A stretch of 64,000 bases of DNA from Microbacterium sp. RU1D (GTDB lineage: Bacteria > Actinomycetota > Actinomycetes > Actinomycetales > Microbacteriaceae), in assembly GCF_900156435.1 (NCBI RefSeq), contig NZ_FTPQ01000002.1, positions 310,001 to 374,000 of the forward strand, read 5' to 3'. Of this stretch, positions 17,159 through 28,974 are shown piece by piece; the stretch's first letter is position 1; the number at the start of each line of letters is the position of its first letter. Below the pieces are notes generated by a model. It saw nothing but the letters and a program-made list of their open reading frames with translations. It had not been told where the DNA came from and did no database searches. Position numbers and translations under genes: made by a program.

Positions 17159-17947
17159 TCACCCGCGGGCGAGCACCTCGCCGTGCGGCAGCAGGATCCA
17201 CCCGTCGGGGTGCTCGGCCCACTCGCGCCACGCGTCGGAGATGCGCTGCAGCTGCGCGTCGTCGGCCAGGCCGAGCCGTTTCGCGTGCCCGGCGAACGCC
17301 GAGGCGAGCACGCGGTCGGCCCACATGCCGCCCCACCACGCGCGCTTGTCGGGCGTGTCGAACACCCAGACGCTCGCGCTCGCATCGATCCGACTGAACC
17401 CCGCCTCCCGCGCCCACGCTGTGAGCCGTCGACCCGCATCGGGCTCGCCCGACGACCCGCGGTGCACGCCGTGGTAGATCTCGAGCCAGTCGTCGAGGGC
17501 CGGGATGAGCGGATACCAGATCACACCGCCGTAATCGACGTCGCGTACCGCGACCAGGCCGTCGGGCCCGGCGACGCGGCGGAACTCCCGCAGGGCGTCG
17601 ACCGGACGTTCGAGGTGTTGCAGTACCTGGTGGGCGTGCACGATGTCGAACGAGGCGTCGGGCACGTCGAGGGCGTAAGCGTCGCCCGTCCGGAAGGTCA
17701 CGTTCGCGCGCTCCCCCGCGACGGCTCGGGCCACCTCGACGACGTCCGACGCGGCATCCACCCCGACGACCTCTCCCGGGAAGACCCGGTCGGCGAGGTC
17801 GACGGTGATGGTGCCGGGCCCGGCGCCCACATCGAGGATGCGGACGCCGGGCGACAGCGAAGACACCAGGTACGCCGCCGAATCGGCGACGGTCCGTGCG
17901 GCGTGGGAACGCAGCACGCTCTCGTGGTGTCCGTGGGCGTAGGCCAC
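17159..17947 (-). CDS. Class I SAM-dependent methyltransferase
   Basis: 262 residues from GTG 17947. Motif I ILDVGAGPGTITVDLA is near 37-52, followed by the acidic VGVDAAS loop and the FDIVHAHQVLQHLERP block typical of UbiE/COQ5-like Methyltransf_11/31 proteins. The C-terminal third is Trp-rich (WWGGMW, WREWAEHPDGW). The substrate cannot be inferred. It stands alone between MOSC and leuA, both transcribed in the same direction but not overlapping. Confidence 0.88.
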   Translation of the reverse strand: MAYAHGHHESVLRSHAARTVADSAAYLVSSLSPGVRILDVGAGPGTITVDLADRVFPGEVVGVDAASDVVEVARAVAGERANVTFRTGDAYALDVPDASFDIVHAHQVLQHLERPVDALREFRRVAGPDGLVAVRDVDYGGVIWYPLIPALDDWLEIYHGVHRGSSGEPDAGRRLTAWAREAGFSRIDASASVWVFDTPDKRAWWGGMWADRVLASAFAGHAKRLGLADDAQLQRISDAWREWAEHPDGWILLPHGEVLARG

Positions 17948-17967
17948 GGCCGGATTCTCCGGTCGGG

Positions 17968-20496
<2,529 letters not shown>

Positions 20497-20500
<4 letters not shown>

Positions 20501-21444
20501 GGCAGCAGGGCGACCTTGCCTCCGGGGTGTCCGGTCATGACCAAGCGCACGGCCTCGACGGCCTCGGCGAGCGGGTACGTGCGCGCGACCGGCACCTCGA
20601 GGGCCCCGGATGCCGCGAGCTCGAGCACCCGGGCGCGGGCGATGTCGCGGAAGCGAGTGCTCTCGGGACGCGCTCCCGCGATCCAGAGGAAGCCGTCGGC
20701 CTTCGCCCGGTCGGGCGAGACGATGGTGACGACGCGGTCGCGATCGGAGACCAGCTCGAGCGAGACGTCGATGGCCTCGTCGGTGCCCGCCGCGTCCCAG
20801 GCGGCGGCGATGGGGGCGCCGTCGGCGGCGGCTTCGACGCGATCGCGCAGGCCGTCCCCGTACGCGACGGGGATGCCGCCGTAGCGGCGGACCCGCTCGG
20901 CGGAGTCCTCGGCATCCGCTCCGACCGTGCCGATGACGCGCACGCCGAGATCGCGGGCCTGCTGCAGCAGGCTCACACCGACGGCTCCGGACGCGGCGTG
21001 CAGGAGCACCGTCTCGCCCTCCACGACGCGCGTGACCTGGATCATCTCGGCTGCGGTGGTCCCGGCGAGCAGAAGGTTGGCCGCCTCGGGATGCGGGAGG
21101 TTCGCGGGCTTGGCGAACACGTCGCGCGCGGGCACCGTGATGTCGGTCGTATAGGCACCCTGCACCCGGAACGCCACCACCTCGTCGCCGACCGCGAGCT
21201 CACCCGAACCGCCGAGGGCGTCGCGGCCGACAGCGGTGATCTCACCCGACAGCTCATACCCGATCGGGAGGGGGAAGGATGCTCCCGGACGCGCTGTCGC
21301 GACGTGCTTGGCGTCGGCGGGGTTGATGCCGGCCGCGCGCACGCGGATCGTCACCTCGCCCGGCCCGGGTGCCGGCACCTCGATCTCGTCGAAGCTCCAC
21401 GTCTCGATGGGCCCCGGAGCCGGGGCCGTCCACCTCTTCGCCAT
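20497..21444 (-). CDS. NADP-dependent alcohol dehydrogenase-like (quinone) oxidoreductase
   Basis: 315-residue medium-chain dehydrogenase/reductase of the zinc-free quinone oxidoreductase type. GroES-like N-terminal half: APGPGEVTIRVRAAGINPAD near 25-44. The Rossmann half shows VLLHAASGAVGVSLLQQARDLG near 145-166. No catalytic zinc Cys/His set is seen. It probably reduces quinones or enones with NADPH. ATG at 21444 follows GGAAGG. It is the first gene of a pair with the acetyltransferase. Confidence 0.88.
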
Positions 21445-21512
21445 GCGTGCACCTTCCGTTGCGATCGCGCGCACGGCGCGGTCGGGCTGATGGGGTCCGC
21501 GGCCGCCGGCGC

Positions 21513-22406
21513 TCAGAAGCCGAGGCGTCCGAGCTGCTTCGGGTCGCGCTGCCATTCTTTCGCCACCCGCACGTGCAGCGACAGATAGACGCGCCCGCCC
21601 ACGAGCGGTTCGATGCCGGCGCGAGCGCGCGCCCCGACGTCGGCCAGGCGCGATCCCTTCCGGCCGATGATGATCGCCTTCTGGCTGTCGCGCTCGACGA
21701 CGATGTTCGCGTAGACGTCGGTCAGGTCGCTGTCCTCGCGGGCGGCGACGTCATCGACCGTCACGGCGATCGAGTGCGGGAGCTCGTCGCGCACGCCGTG
21801 CAGCGCGGCCTCGCGGATGATCTCGGCGATCCGGTCCTCGAGCGTCTCATCGGTGACGACGTCGTCGGCGTACAGCGCAGGACCCTCGGGCATGAGCGCG
21901 AGCAGTTCGTCGCTGAGCACGTCGAGCTGGTCGTTCGTCACGGCCGACAGAGGGATGACGGCGGCCCAGTCTTCACGCAGCGCGTCGACCTCGACGAGGC
22001 GTTCGGTGATCTGGTCGCGGGTCGCGGCGTCGGTCTTCGTGACGAGGGCGACCTTCTTCGCGCGCGGATAGCCCGACAGCGACTCCGCGATGCGCCGGTC
22101 GCCGGGGCCGACCTTCTCGGTCGCCGGCGCGCAGAACGCGATGACGTCCACATCGCCGAGCACCTGCTCGACGAGGTCGTTCAGGCGCTGCCCGAGCAGG
22201 GTGCGCGGGCGGTGGATGCCGGGGGTGTCCACGACGACGAGCTGACCACCGGGACGGTTGACGATGCCGCGGATAGCGCGGCGCGTCGTCTGCGGCTTCT
22301 CGCTCGTGATGGCGACCTTCTCGCCGACGAGGGCGTTGGTCAGGGTGGACTTGCCGACGTTGGGACGGCCCACGAAGGTCACGAACCCGGAGCGGGTGTC
22401 GGTCAT
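21513..22406 (-). CDS. era: GTPase Era
   Basis: 297 residues. G1 GRPNVGKST at 13-21, G3 DTPG near 60, G4 TKTD near 123, then a KH domain from about 210 with VERDSQKAIIIGRKGSRLADVG, whose GxxG loop binds the 3' end of 16S rRNA. Era is needed for 30S assembly. ATG at 22406 overlaps the corC TGA. It closes the hrcA-to-era run of minus-strand genes in which phoH, ybeY, corC and era are all coupled. Confidence 0.97.
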   Translation of the reverse strand: MTDTRSGFVTFVGRPNVGKSTLTNALVGEKVAITSEKPQTTRRAIRGIVNRPGGQLVVVDTPGIHRPRTLLGQRLNDLVEQVLGDVDVIAFCAPATEKVGPGDRRIAESLSGYPRAKKVALVTKTDAATRDQITERLVEVDALREDWAAVIPLSAVTNDQLDVLSDELLALMPEGPALYADDVVTDETLEDRIAEIIREAALHGVRDELPHSIAVTVDDVAAREDSDLTDVYANIVVERDSQKAIIIGRKGSRLADVGARARAGIEPLVGGRVYLSLHVRVAKEWQRDPKQLGRLGF

Positions 22407-23713
22407 CTGTCGTTCCTTTCACGCGCCGAGGGCTCTGCCTCGGCGTCGTCGTCGGCGGGGATCTCGCTGCGCTCGACGATCACGGTGGCGATGCCCCGGT
22501 TCCGGCCGCGCGATGCGCCTCCGGTCATCACGAGGCCGGAGTGCTCGGCGGTGGCGCCCGGCTGGGGGATGCGACCGAGGGCCTTGCCGAGCAGACCGCC
22601 GATCGAGTCGACGTCCTCGTCGTCGAGCTCGAGGCCGAACAGGTCGCCGACCTCGTCGAGACCGAGGCGGGCGTTGACCCGGTAGCGGCCGTCGGGAAGT
22701 TCGACCACCTCGTTGGAGGGGGCGTCGTACTCGTCGGCGATCTCGCCGACGAGCTCCTCGATCAGATCCTCCAGGGTGACCAGGCCCGCGACACCGCCGT
22801 ACTCGTCGACGACGAGGCAGACGTGCACGGCATCTTTCTTCATCTGCTGCAGCAGCGTCTCGGCCTTCATCGACTCGGGGACGAAGACGGCGGGACGCGC
22901 GATACGGCGGATCGGCGCGTCGCGCCACCCCACTTCGTCGCGGAAACCGAACTGGACCAGGTCCTTCAGGTACAGCACGCCCACGACGTCGTCGGCCTCG
23001 TCGTCGGCGAGGGGTACCCGGGACACGCCCTTCTCGAGGAACAGGGCGAGGGCCTCGCGGGAGGTGGCCGCGGCATCCACGCTCACCATGTCGGTGCGCG
23101 GCACCATGACCTCGCGGACGTACCGGTCGGTGAAGTCGAAGACCGAGTGGATGAGCTCGCGGTCGTCTTCTTCGATGAGCTCGTTCTCCGCCGCCTCGTC
23201 GATGATGCTGAGCAGCTGCTCCTCGGAGGCGAACGACGTGGAGTGCGACACGCCGGGGGTCACCCGGTTGCCGACGGCGACGAGTCCGTGCGCGAGGGGT
23301 CCGAGCAGGATCCGCATGCCCCGGATGACCGGAGCCACCCCGCGCAGCAATCCCCGCGCGTGCTGACGACCGACCGAGCGGGGGCTCGCCCCCACCGCGA
23401 CGAACGAGATGCCCGTCATGAGCACGGCCGCAGACGCCACCGCCAGCCAGATGTCGTCGAAGATCAGCATGAACGCGGCGGCGACGAGTACGGCGGCGGT
23501 CGTCTCGGCGAGCACGCGGATGAACACCACCGCGGTGTTGTGCGCGCTGGTGTCGTCGGCGATGCGCCGCAGGGAACGCGCGTTGCGGCCCGAAGCGCCG
23601 AGCTCGAGGAGGTCGGTGCGCGAGGTCACGCCCAGCGCCGCCTCGGAGGCCGCCATCAGGCCGCCGAAGGCGACGAGGAGGAAGGCGGCGACGAGGAGGA
23701 GCGCTTCGGTCAT
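22403..23713 (-). CDS. CorC/HlyC-type transporter-associated membrane protein (DUF21-CBS-CorC_HlyC)
   Basis: 436 residues. An N-terminal CNNM/DUF21 domain with about four membrane segments (MTEALLLVAAFLLVAFGG, EAALGVTSRTDLLEL) is followed by a pair of CBS domains (about 205-330: VPRTDMVSVDA, VCLVVDEYGGVAGLVTLEDLIEELVGEI) and a C-terminal CorC_HlyC domain. The family is linked to Mg2+/Co2+ efflux. It sits between ybeY and era with 4-bp overlaps on both sides, a context conserved in actinobacteria. Confidence 0.93.
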   Translation of the reverse strand: MTEALLLVAAFLLVAFGGLMAASEAALGVTSRTDLLELGASGRNARSLRRIADDTSAHNTAVVFIRVLAETTAAVLVAAAFMLIFDDIWLAVASAAVLMTGISFVAVGASPRSVGRQHARGLLRGVAPVIRGMRILLGPLAHGLVAVGNRVTPGVSHSTSFASEEQLLSIIDEAAENELIEEDDRELIHSVFDFTDRYVREVMVPRTDMVSVDAAATSREALALFLEKGVSRVPLADDEADDVVGVLYLKDLVQFGFRDEVGWRDAPIRRIARPAVFVPESMKAETLLQQMKKDAVHVCLVVDEYGGVAGLVTLEDLIEELVGEIADEYDAPSNEVVELPDGRYRVNARLGLDEVGDLFGLELDDEDVDSIGGLLGKALGRIPQPGATAEHSGLVMTGGASRGRNRGIATVIVERSEIPADDDAEAEPSARERNDR

Positions 23714-24177
23714 GCCCGACGCTGGCGCTCGACGGCCTGGAAGCCGGTGATCAGCTCACGCTGCAGGCCGAACATCTCGCGCTCCTCGTCGGGCTCGGCG
23801 TGATCGAACCCGAGCAGGTGCAGCAGCCCGTGCGTGGTGAGCAGGATGAGCTCGTCCTGGGTCGAGTGCTTCGCGGCGACGGCCTGGGTCTCGGCCACGG
23901 CGGGGCAGAGCACGATGTCGCCGAGGAGGCCCGCGGGGGTGGGGGCGTCTTCGGAACCGGGGCGCAGCTCGTCCATCGGGAAGCTGAGCACGTCGGTGGG
24001 GCCGGGCTCGTCCATCCACTGCACGTGCAGCGACTCCATGGCCCCTTCGTCGACGAGCACGATCGCCACGTCGGCGTCGGCGCTGACGTGCAGCTCCGCC
24101 AGGTTGTACTCCATCAGGCGCAGCAGCACCTGCTCGTCGACCTCGTGGCCGGACTCGTTGTTGATCTCGATCGTCAT
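23710..24177 (-). CDS. ybeY: Endoribonuclease YbeY (rRNA maturation factor)
   Basis: 155 residues. The metal-binding motif HGLLHLLGFDH gives zinc ligands His116, His120 and His126. The N-terminal half, with TDVLSFPMDE at 61-70, is family-typical. YbeY takes part in 16S rRNA 3'-end maturation and ribosome quality control. ATG at 24177 overlaps the phoH stop (ATGA). Confidence 0.97.
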   Translation of the reverse strand: MTIEINNESGHEVDEQVLLRLMEYNLAELHVSADADVAIVLVDEGAMESLHVQWMDEPGPTDVLSFPMDELRPGSEDAPTPAGLLGDIVLCPAVAETQAVAAKHSTQDELILLTTHGLLHLLGFDHAEPDEEREMFGLQRELITGFQAVERQRRA

Positions 24178-25256
24178 GAGCGGTTTCGTCTCGGGAGGTG
24201 ATCGCGGGGACCGGCGGCACCGGGGCCGCGTCGCTCCGCACGGTTGGCGAATTCGGAGGCCTCGTCGCGTTCGCGACGCGCGGCCAGGCGCTTCTCGTCG
24301 TACTCGCTGTAGGCGTCGACGATGCGGCCGACGAGGGAGTGACGCACGACGTCGTCGCTGGTGAGGCGAGAGAAGTGGATGTCGTCGATGTCGCTGAGCA
24401 CACGGGTGACCAGGCGCAACCCCGAAGCCCCCTGCGGGAGGTCGACCTGGGTGATGTCGCCGGTGACCACCATTCGCGTGCCGAAGCCGAGGCGCGTGAG
24501 GAACATCTTCATCTGCTCGGGCGTGGTGTTCTGCGCCTCGTCGAGCACGACGAAGGAGTCGTTCAGCGTGCGACCGCGCATGTAGGCCAGAGGGGCCACC
24601 TCGATCGTGCCCGTCGCCATGAGCTTCGGCACGATGTCGGGGTCCATCATCTCGTTGAGCGCGTCGTAGAGCGGCCGCAGGTACGGGTCGATCTTGTCGG
24701 TCAGGGTTCCGGGCAGGAATCCGAGCCGCTCCCCCGCCTCAACGGCGGGGCGCGTGAGGATGATGCGGTTGACCTCTTTGCGCTGCAGCGCCTGGACGGC
24801 CTTCGCCATGGCGAGGTAGGTCTTGCCGGTACCGGCCGGACCGATGCCGAACACGATGGTGTTCTCGTCGATCGCGTCGACGTACTCCCTCTGGCCCGCC
24901 GTCTTGGGGCGGATGACCTTGCCGCGCGACGACAGGATCGCCTCGCCCATCACCTCGGACGGGCGCGGCCCGCCGTCGCTGCGGAGCATGCGGTTCGAGC
25001 TCGACACGTCCGCCGGGTCGAGGCCCTGGCCCGAGCGCGTCATCGAGAGCAGTTCGTCGACCAGGCCGCGGGCGGCCCGGACCGCCGCGGGCGCGCCGGA
25101 GAGGGTGATCTCGTTGCCGCGCACGTGCACGTCGACCTCGGGATGCTCTTTCTCGACGACGCGCAGCAGTCGATCCTGCGGTCCGAGCAGCTGCACCATG
25201 GCCACACCGTCGACGGCGATCTGCTCGACGACGGTCTCTTCGGGGGAATCAGCCAC
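24174..25256 (-). CDS. phoH: PhoH family ATPase (PhoH-like protein)
   Basis: 360 residues from GTG 25256. An N-terminal KH-like region (to about 75) precedes the P-loop domain: Walker A GPAGTGKT at 139-146, Walker B FVVLDEAQN, and the RLGFGTRMVVTGDITQVDLP block. PhoH proteins are RNA helicase-like ATPases often paired with YbeY. The basic C-terminal tail (RRERDEASEFANRAERRGP) looks disordered. It overlaps HIT by 8 bp and ybeY by 4 bp. Confidence 0.95.
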   Translation of the reverse strand: MADSPEETVVEQIAVDGVAMVQLLGPQDRLLRVVEKEHPEVDVHVRGNEITLSGAPAAVRAARGLVDELLSMTRSGQGLDPADVSSSNRMLRSDGGPRPSEVMGEAILSSRGKVIRPKTAGQREYVDAIDENTIVFGIGPAGTGKTYLAMAKAVQALQRKEVNRIILTRPAVEAGERLGFLPGTLTDKIDPYLRPLYDALNEMMDPDIVPKLMATGTIEVAPLAYMRGRTLNDSFVVLDEAQNTTPEQMKMFLTRLGFGTRMVVTGDITQVDLPQGASGLRLVTRVLSDIDDIHFSRLTSDDVVRHSLVGRIVDAYSEYDEKRLAARRERDEASEFANRAERRGPGAAGPRDHLPRRNRS

Positions 25257-25596
25257 CCAGGCTCTTTTCGTTCAGGCCACCCGCGAGGACGTGGGCGTGT
25301 ACATGGAAGACGGTCTGGCCGGCGCCTGCGCCGGTGTTGAAGATCAGACGGAAGTCGCCGTCGGCGTGCTCGGCGGCGACGCTGTTGGCGAGACCGATCA
25401 CCTCGGTCAGCAGCGCGGGGTCGCCGGCCGCGAGCTCGATGACGTTGCGGTACTGCTGCGTCTTGGGGATGACGAGCAGGTGCACCGGCGCCTGCGGGGC
25501 GATGTCGCGGATCGCGAAGGCGTTCTCGGTCTCGGCCACGATCTCGGCGGGGATCTCGCCCTGCAGGATGCGTGTGAAGATCGACGGTTCGCTCAT
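25249..25596 (-). CDS. HIT family purine nucleoside phosphoramidase (HinT-like)
   Basis: 115 residues. The histidine triad HVHAHVL gives His98, His100 and His102; His100 is the usual nucleophile. CxF-like N-terminus SIFTRILQGEIPAEIV is HinT-typical. ATG at 25596 is preferred over a start ten codons upstream because TAGACT, a -10 hexamer (25609-25604), ends 7 nt before it. That placement also suggests that HIT, phoH, ybeY, corC and era can be transcribed from here independently of hrcA. Confidence 0.93.
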   Translation of the reverse strand: MSEPSIFTRILQGEIPAEIVAETENAFAIRDIAPQAPVHLLVIPKTQQYRNVIELAAGDPALLTEVIGLANSVAAEHADGDFRLIFNTGAGAGQTVFHVHAHVLAGGLNEKSLGG

Positions 25597-25633
25597 GGCA
25601 TCCAGTCTAGTGAGGGCCTCCGACACTGAGGGC

Positions 25634-25707
25634 GGGCGGATCAGGTCGCCCGTACGCCGACGCGGGCTGCGGGCGGATCAGGTCGCCCGCATGCTGACGC
25701 GGGCCGC
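25634..25707. repeat. 37-bp tandem repeat, two copies
   Basis: GGGCGGATCAGGTCGCCCG recurs at 25634 and 25671, so two 37-bp units follow each other with a handful of differences (for example TACGCC against CATGCT). Within each unit GGGCG...CGCCC can fold. A decayed third start is seen at 25708. The repeat fills much of the gap between rsmE and HIT. Confidence 0.8.
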
Positions 25708-25791
25708 GGGCGCTTCGGGGCGGATATCGCCGATCAGGGCCGCACTTCCACGCCCCGACGGGGAGGATGCGCCCCGAACGGAAGGGCCGGT

Positions 25792-26526
25792 TCACCAGCG
25801 CCCGTGCGCCGCCGACAGCACCGAGATCGCCGCCGCTCCCGCGGTCGAGGTGCGCAGCACCGTGTCGCCGAGACGCACGAGGCGCGCGCCGGCGGCTTCG
25901 AGCGCGGACAGCTCCTCGGGCGCGATCCCGCCCTCGGGGCCCACCACGAGCACGATGTCGCGTCCGTCGGAGGTATCCGCCCCGACGGAGGTGAGACGGG
26001 CGGATGCCGAGGGCTCCAACACCAGCACGAGCGAGGTCTCGGCGAGATGCACGAGGTCGGCTGTTCGCGCCACGCCCTCGACCTCAGGGATCCAGGCCCG
26101 ATGCGCCTGCTTCGCCGCTTCGCGGACGATCGTGCGCCACCGGGCGATCCCCTTGTCGGCTTTGGCATCCCACCGCGAGACGCTCCGCGCCGCCTGCCAC
26201 GGCACGATCGCATCGACGCCGAGTTCGGTCGCCGCCTGGACGGCGAGTTCATCGCGGTCGCCCTTGGCCAGCGCCTGCACGAGCACGAAGCGCGGCCCGG
26301 GCGCGTCGACCTCCTCGCGGCCCGTGATGCGGACGTCGACCTGCTTCGGCCCGACGGCGGTCACGATCCCGGAGAGCCAGACGCCGCGCCCATCGCCCAG
26401 CGTCACCGTCTCGTCGACGCGCACGCGTCGCACGCTCGCGGCGTGGTGCGCCTCCGCACCGGTCAAGGCCACGGCATCCCCCGGGCGGGCGTCGGCGGCG
26501 TTGTCGGTGACGAAGTGCAGCGCCAT
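25792..26526 (-). CDS. rsmE: 16S rRNA (uracil1498-N3)-methyltransferase
   Basis: 244-residue SPOUT methyltransferase. The N-terminal PUA-like part shows LTGAEAHHAASVRRVRVDE near 21-39. The knotted SAM-binding end shows LVVGPEGGIAPEELSALEAAG and LGDTVLRTSTAGAAAISVL. ATG at 26526 lies 2 nt after the dnaJ stop, so it belongs to the hrcA-dnaJ-rsmE operon. Confidence 0.95.
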   Translation of the reverse strand: MALHFVTDNAADARPGDAVALTGAEAHHAASVRRVRVDETVTLGDGRGVWLSGIVTAVGPKQVDVRITGREEVDAPGPRFVLVQALAKGDRDELAVQAATELGVDAIVPWQAARSVSRWDAKADKGIARWRTIVREAAKQAHRAWIPEVEGVARTADLVHLAETSLVLVLEPSASARLTSVGADTSDGRDIVLVVGPEGGIAPEELSALEAAGARLVRLGDTVLRTSTAGAAAISVLSAAHGRW

Positions 26527-26528
26527 GC

Positions 26529-27653
26529 TCAGTGGCGGAAGCGGTCGCGGAACTTGCTGAACATGCCCTGCTGGTGCTCTGCCAGGCGCGGCTTGGGGGC
26601 CTTGGTGCGCTTGGCGAACTCCTCGATGAGGGCGCGCTCCTTGTGGTCCAGGCGCGTGGGGGTCACCACGTGCACGCCGACCTTGAGGTCGCCGCGCTGG
26701 CTGCCCCGCAGGGGCGTGATCCCGCGGCCCTTGATCGTCAGCACGTCGCCCGACTGGACGCCCGGGCGCACCTCGAGGTCGACGGAGCCGTCGAGCGACT
26801 CGATCGTGGTCGTTGCACCGAGGATGGCGTCGGGCATCGACACCTCGAGGGTGGCGACGAGGTCGTCGCCCTCGCGGCTGAACGCGTCGTGCGCCTCGAC
26901 GGTGATCTCGAGGTAAAGGTCGCCGTTGGGGCCGCCCGCCGGACCCACCTCGCCCGAGCCGGGGAGCTGCAGACGCAGGCCCGACTCGACACCGGCGGGG
27001 ATGTCGACCGACACGGTGCGGCGCGCGCGGACGCGCCCCTGGCCCTGGCAGGTGCCGCAGGGGTACGGGATGGTCGTGCCGTGGCCGTGGCACACGGTGC
27101 AGGGCTGGCTGGTGACGACGTTGCCGAGCAGGCTCCGCACGGTGCGCTGCACGTGGCCGGAGCCGTGGCAGATGTCGCAGGTGACCTCGCTCGTCCCGGG
27201 CTGGGTGCACGCGCCCTGGCAGGTCTCGCACAGCACGGCCGTGTCGACCTCGAGGTCGCGGTGCGTGCCGAAGACGACGTCGCCGAGCTGCAGCGTCACG
27301 CGGACGAGGGCATCCTGGCCGCGCTCCCGGCGCGAACGCGGTCGCGGACCGCGACCACCGCCGCCGCCCTGCGCGCCGCCGAAGAACGTCTCGAAGATGT
27401 CGCTGAAGCCGCCGAAGCCGGCCGCTCCCCCGCCGCCGAACGGGCTCTGGTCGCCGCCCATGTCGTAACGGCGGCGCTGTTCGGGGTCGCTGAGCACGTC
27501 GTAGGCGTGGGTCACGAGCTTGAACTTCTCGGAGGCGTCCTCCCCGGGGTTCACATCGGGGTGGAGTTGGCGCGCGAGACGCCGGTAGGCCTTCTTGATG
27601 TCTTCCGGGCTGGCGTCGCGTTCGACGCCCAGGACCTCGTAGTGGTCAGCCAC
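26529..27653 (-). CDS. dnaJ: Chaperone protein DnaJ (DnaJ2 type)
   Basis: 374 residues from GTG 27653. J-domain with HPD near 31-33, a Gly/Phe-rich linker ([21 protein letters not shown]), four zinc-binding repeats and the C-terminal substrate domains. The zinc repeats read [24 protein letters not shown] and CGTCQGQG; the first has Cys where the CxxCxGxG motif has its last Gly. It works with DnaK. hrcA is 62 nt upstream and rsmE 2 nt downstream, the classic hrcA-dnaJ2 unit under CIRCE control. Confidence 0.96.
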   Translation of the reverse strand: MADHYEVLGVERDASPEDIKKAYRRLARQLHPDVNPGEDASEKFKLVTHAYDVLSDPEQRRRYDMGGDQSPFGGGGAAGFGGFSDIFETFFGGAQGGGGGRGPRPRSRRERGQDALVRVTLQLGDVVFGTHRDLEVDTAVLCETCQGACTQPGTSEVTCDICHGSGHVQRTVRSLLGNVVTSQPCTVCHGHGTTIPYPCGTCQGQGRVRARRTVSVDIPAGVESGLRLQLPGSGEVGPAGGPNGDLYLEITVEAHDAFSREGDDLVATLEVSMPDAILGATTTIESLDGSVDLEVRPGVQSGDVLTIKGRGITPLRGSQRGDLKVGVHVVTPTRLDHKERALIEEFAKRTKAPKPRLAEHQQGMFSKFRDRFRH

Positions 27654-27715
27654 AATCGCCTTCCTGCCCGCTCTCGCGGGGTCGTTCTCGTGGGGAGTGC
27701 TCCAAGCGTCCGACG

Positions 27716-28756
27716 TCAGCGGGAACTGTCGTCGTCTTCGAGCATCCGGGTCAGATAGTGCGCGACGGCGCGGACCGCCGCGAAGTTGGAGGAGTAGTCC
27801 ATGCGCGTGGGGCCCAGCAGTCCCACCCGTGCACCGCCGGTGGAACCGTCATAGCGACTCGCGAGGACGGACGCCTCGACGAGGCCGAACGGCTCGTTCT
27901 CGCGCCCGATACTGGCCGACAGTCCCTGCTCGTCGGCGACCATCTCACTCATGAGACGCAGCAGCGTCACCTGCTCCTCGATGGCCTCGAGCAGCGGGTA
28001 GATGCTGCCGCGGAAGTCCTGTTCGCGCTTGGCGAGGGTCGCCGCTCCGGCCATGACGAGGCGGTCCTGGCGGAACCCCTCGAGCTCCTCCCCGACGACA
28101 CGCAGCACGGCGTCGGCGACGGCGTCGAGCACGACTCCGGGACGCGGACCGACGGCGAGGGCCTCGGTGACCCGCTGAGAGCTGTCGGCGACGCTGCGCC
28201 CGACGAGCAGCGCGCCCACGCGTGCGCGGAGCAGGGCGATGTCGCTCTCCCCCGGCTCGGCGGCGACGAGCGCGATGCGCTGCGACACCCGGCCGGTATC
28301 GGTGACGAGGATGACGAGCACGCGCGGCCCGCCGAGGGCGACGAGTTCGACGTGGGTGACGTTGGCGCGCGCGAACGAGGGGTACTGCACGATCGCGACC
28401 TGTCCGGTCAGCTGCGTGAGCGCCCGCACCGTGCGCGCGAGGAGGTCGTCGAGGTCGCCCGCCTCGTCGAGGAACGAGGTGATGGCGCTCCGCTGAGCCG
28501 TCGACAACGGGCGCAGCTCGGCGAGGTGGTCGACGAAGACGCGGTAGCCCTTGTCTGTGGGGACGCGCCCCGACGAGGTGTGCGGCGCGACGATGAGGTC
28601 TTCGTCTTCGAGCAGGGCCATGTCGTTGCGGATGGTCGCCGCCGACACTCCGAACGCGTGCCGCTCGACGATCGCCTTGCTGCCGACGGGCTCGCGCGTG
28701 TCGACGTAGTCCTGCACGATTGCGCGCAGGACCTGCAGGCCGCGTTCCGACACCAT
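27716..28756 (-). CDS. hrcA: Heat-inducible transcription repressor HrcA
   Basis: 346 residues. The N-terminal winged helix carries [25 protein letters not shown] and [16 protein letters not shown], followed by the HrcA GAF-like domain. It represses chaperone genes by binding CIRCE and is itself stabilised by GroEL. ATG at 28756 follows GGAGGAG. A CIRCE element lies 18 nt upstream of the start, next to a -10 hexamer, indicating autorepression of hrcA-dnaJ. Confidence 0.97.
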   Translation of the reverse strand: MVSERGLQVLRAIVQDYVDTREPVGSKAIVERHAFGVSAATIRNDMALLEDEDLIVAPHTSSGRVPTDKGYRVFVDHLAELRPLSTAQRSAITSFLDEAGDLDDLLARTVRALTQLTGQVAIVQYPSFARANVTHVELVALGGPRVLVILVTDTGRVSQRIALVAAEPGESDIALLRARVGALLVGRSVADSSQRVTEALAVGPRPGVVLDAVADAVLRVVGEELEGFRQDRLVMAGAATLAKREQDFRGSIYPLLEAIEEQVTLLRLMSEMVADEQGLSASIGRENEPFGLVEASVLASRYDGSTGGARVGLLGPTRMDYSSNFAAVRAVAHYLTRMLEDDDSSR

Positions 28757-28773
28757 GCGCAGCTCCTCCCGTC

Positions 28774-28804
28774 TGGCACTCGACTCGACTGAGTGCCAAT
28801 TCTA
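28774..28804 (-). promoter_or_regulatory. CIRCE operator and -10 of the hrcA promoter
   Basis: TGGCACTC (28774-28781), 9 nt, GAGTGCCA (28791-28798) is the CIRCE inverted repeat with the canonical 9-nt spacer; the consensus arm is TTAGCACTC and here reads TTGGCACTC on the minus strand. TAGAAT (28804-28799) directly abuts it, so transcription would start inside the operator. Confidence 0.92.
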
Positions 28805-28875
28805 CGACGCCCGACCCGCTCGCGCGCCGAGCGGCTCGCGTGGCGCCCGTGGCGCCCCCATCCAGCCCGGGCGAT

Positions 28876-28934
28876 AAACGCTGATTCGTGCGAAACACGC
28901 TCCGTCGCGCAGTGTCTCGCACGGATCGGCGTTT
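28876..28934. repeat. Long intergenic hairpin upstream of hrcA
   Basis: Arms of 23 bp (28876-28898 and 28912-28934) match with three mismatches around a 13-nt loop. The arms begin AAACGC and end ACAC, and include CGTGCGA. It lies in the 399-bp gap between hemW and hrcA, outside the hrcA promoter. There is no T-run. It resembles in scale, but not sequence, the hairpin at 16263-16328. Confidence 0.8.
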
Positions 28935-28974
28935 CTCGTTGGGGATGCGGCATGCGCCGGGCTGTCGGTGGTCA

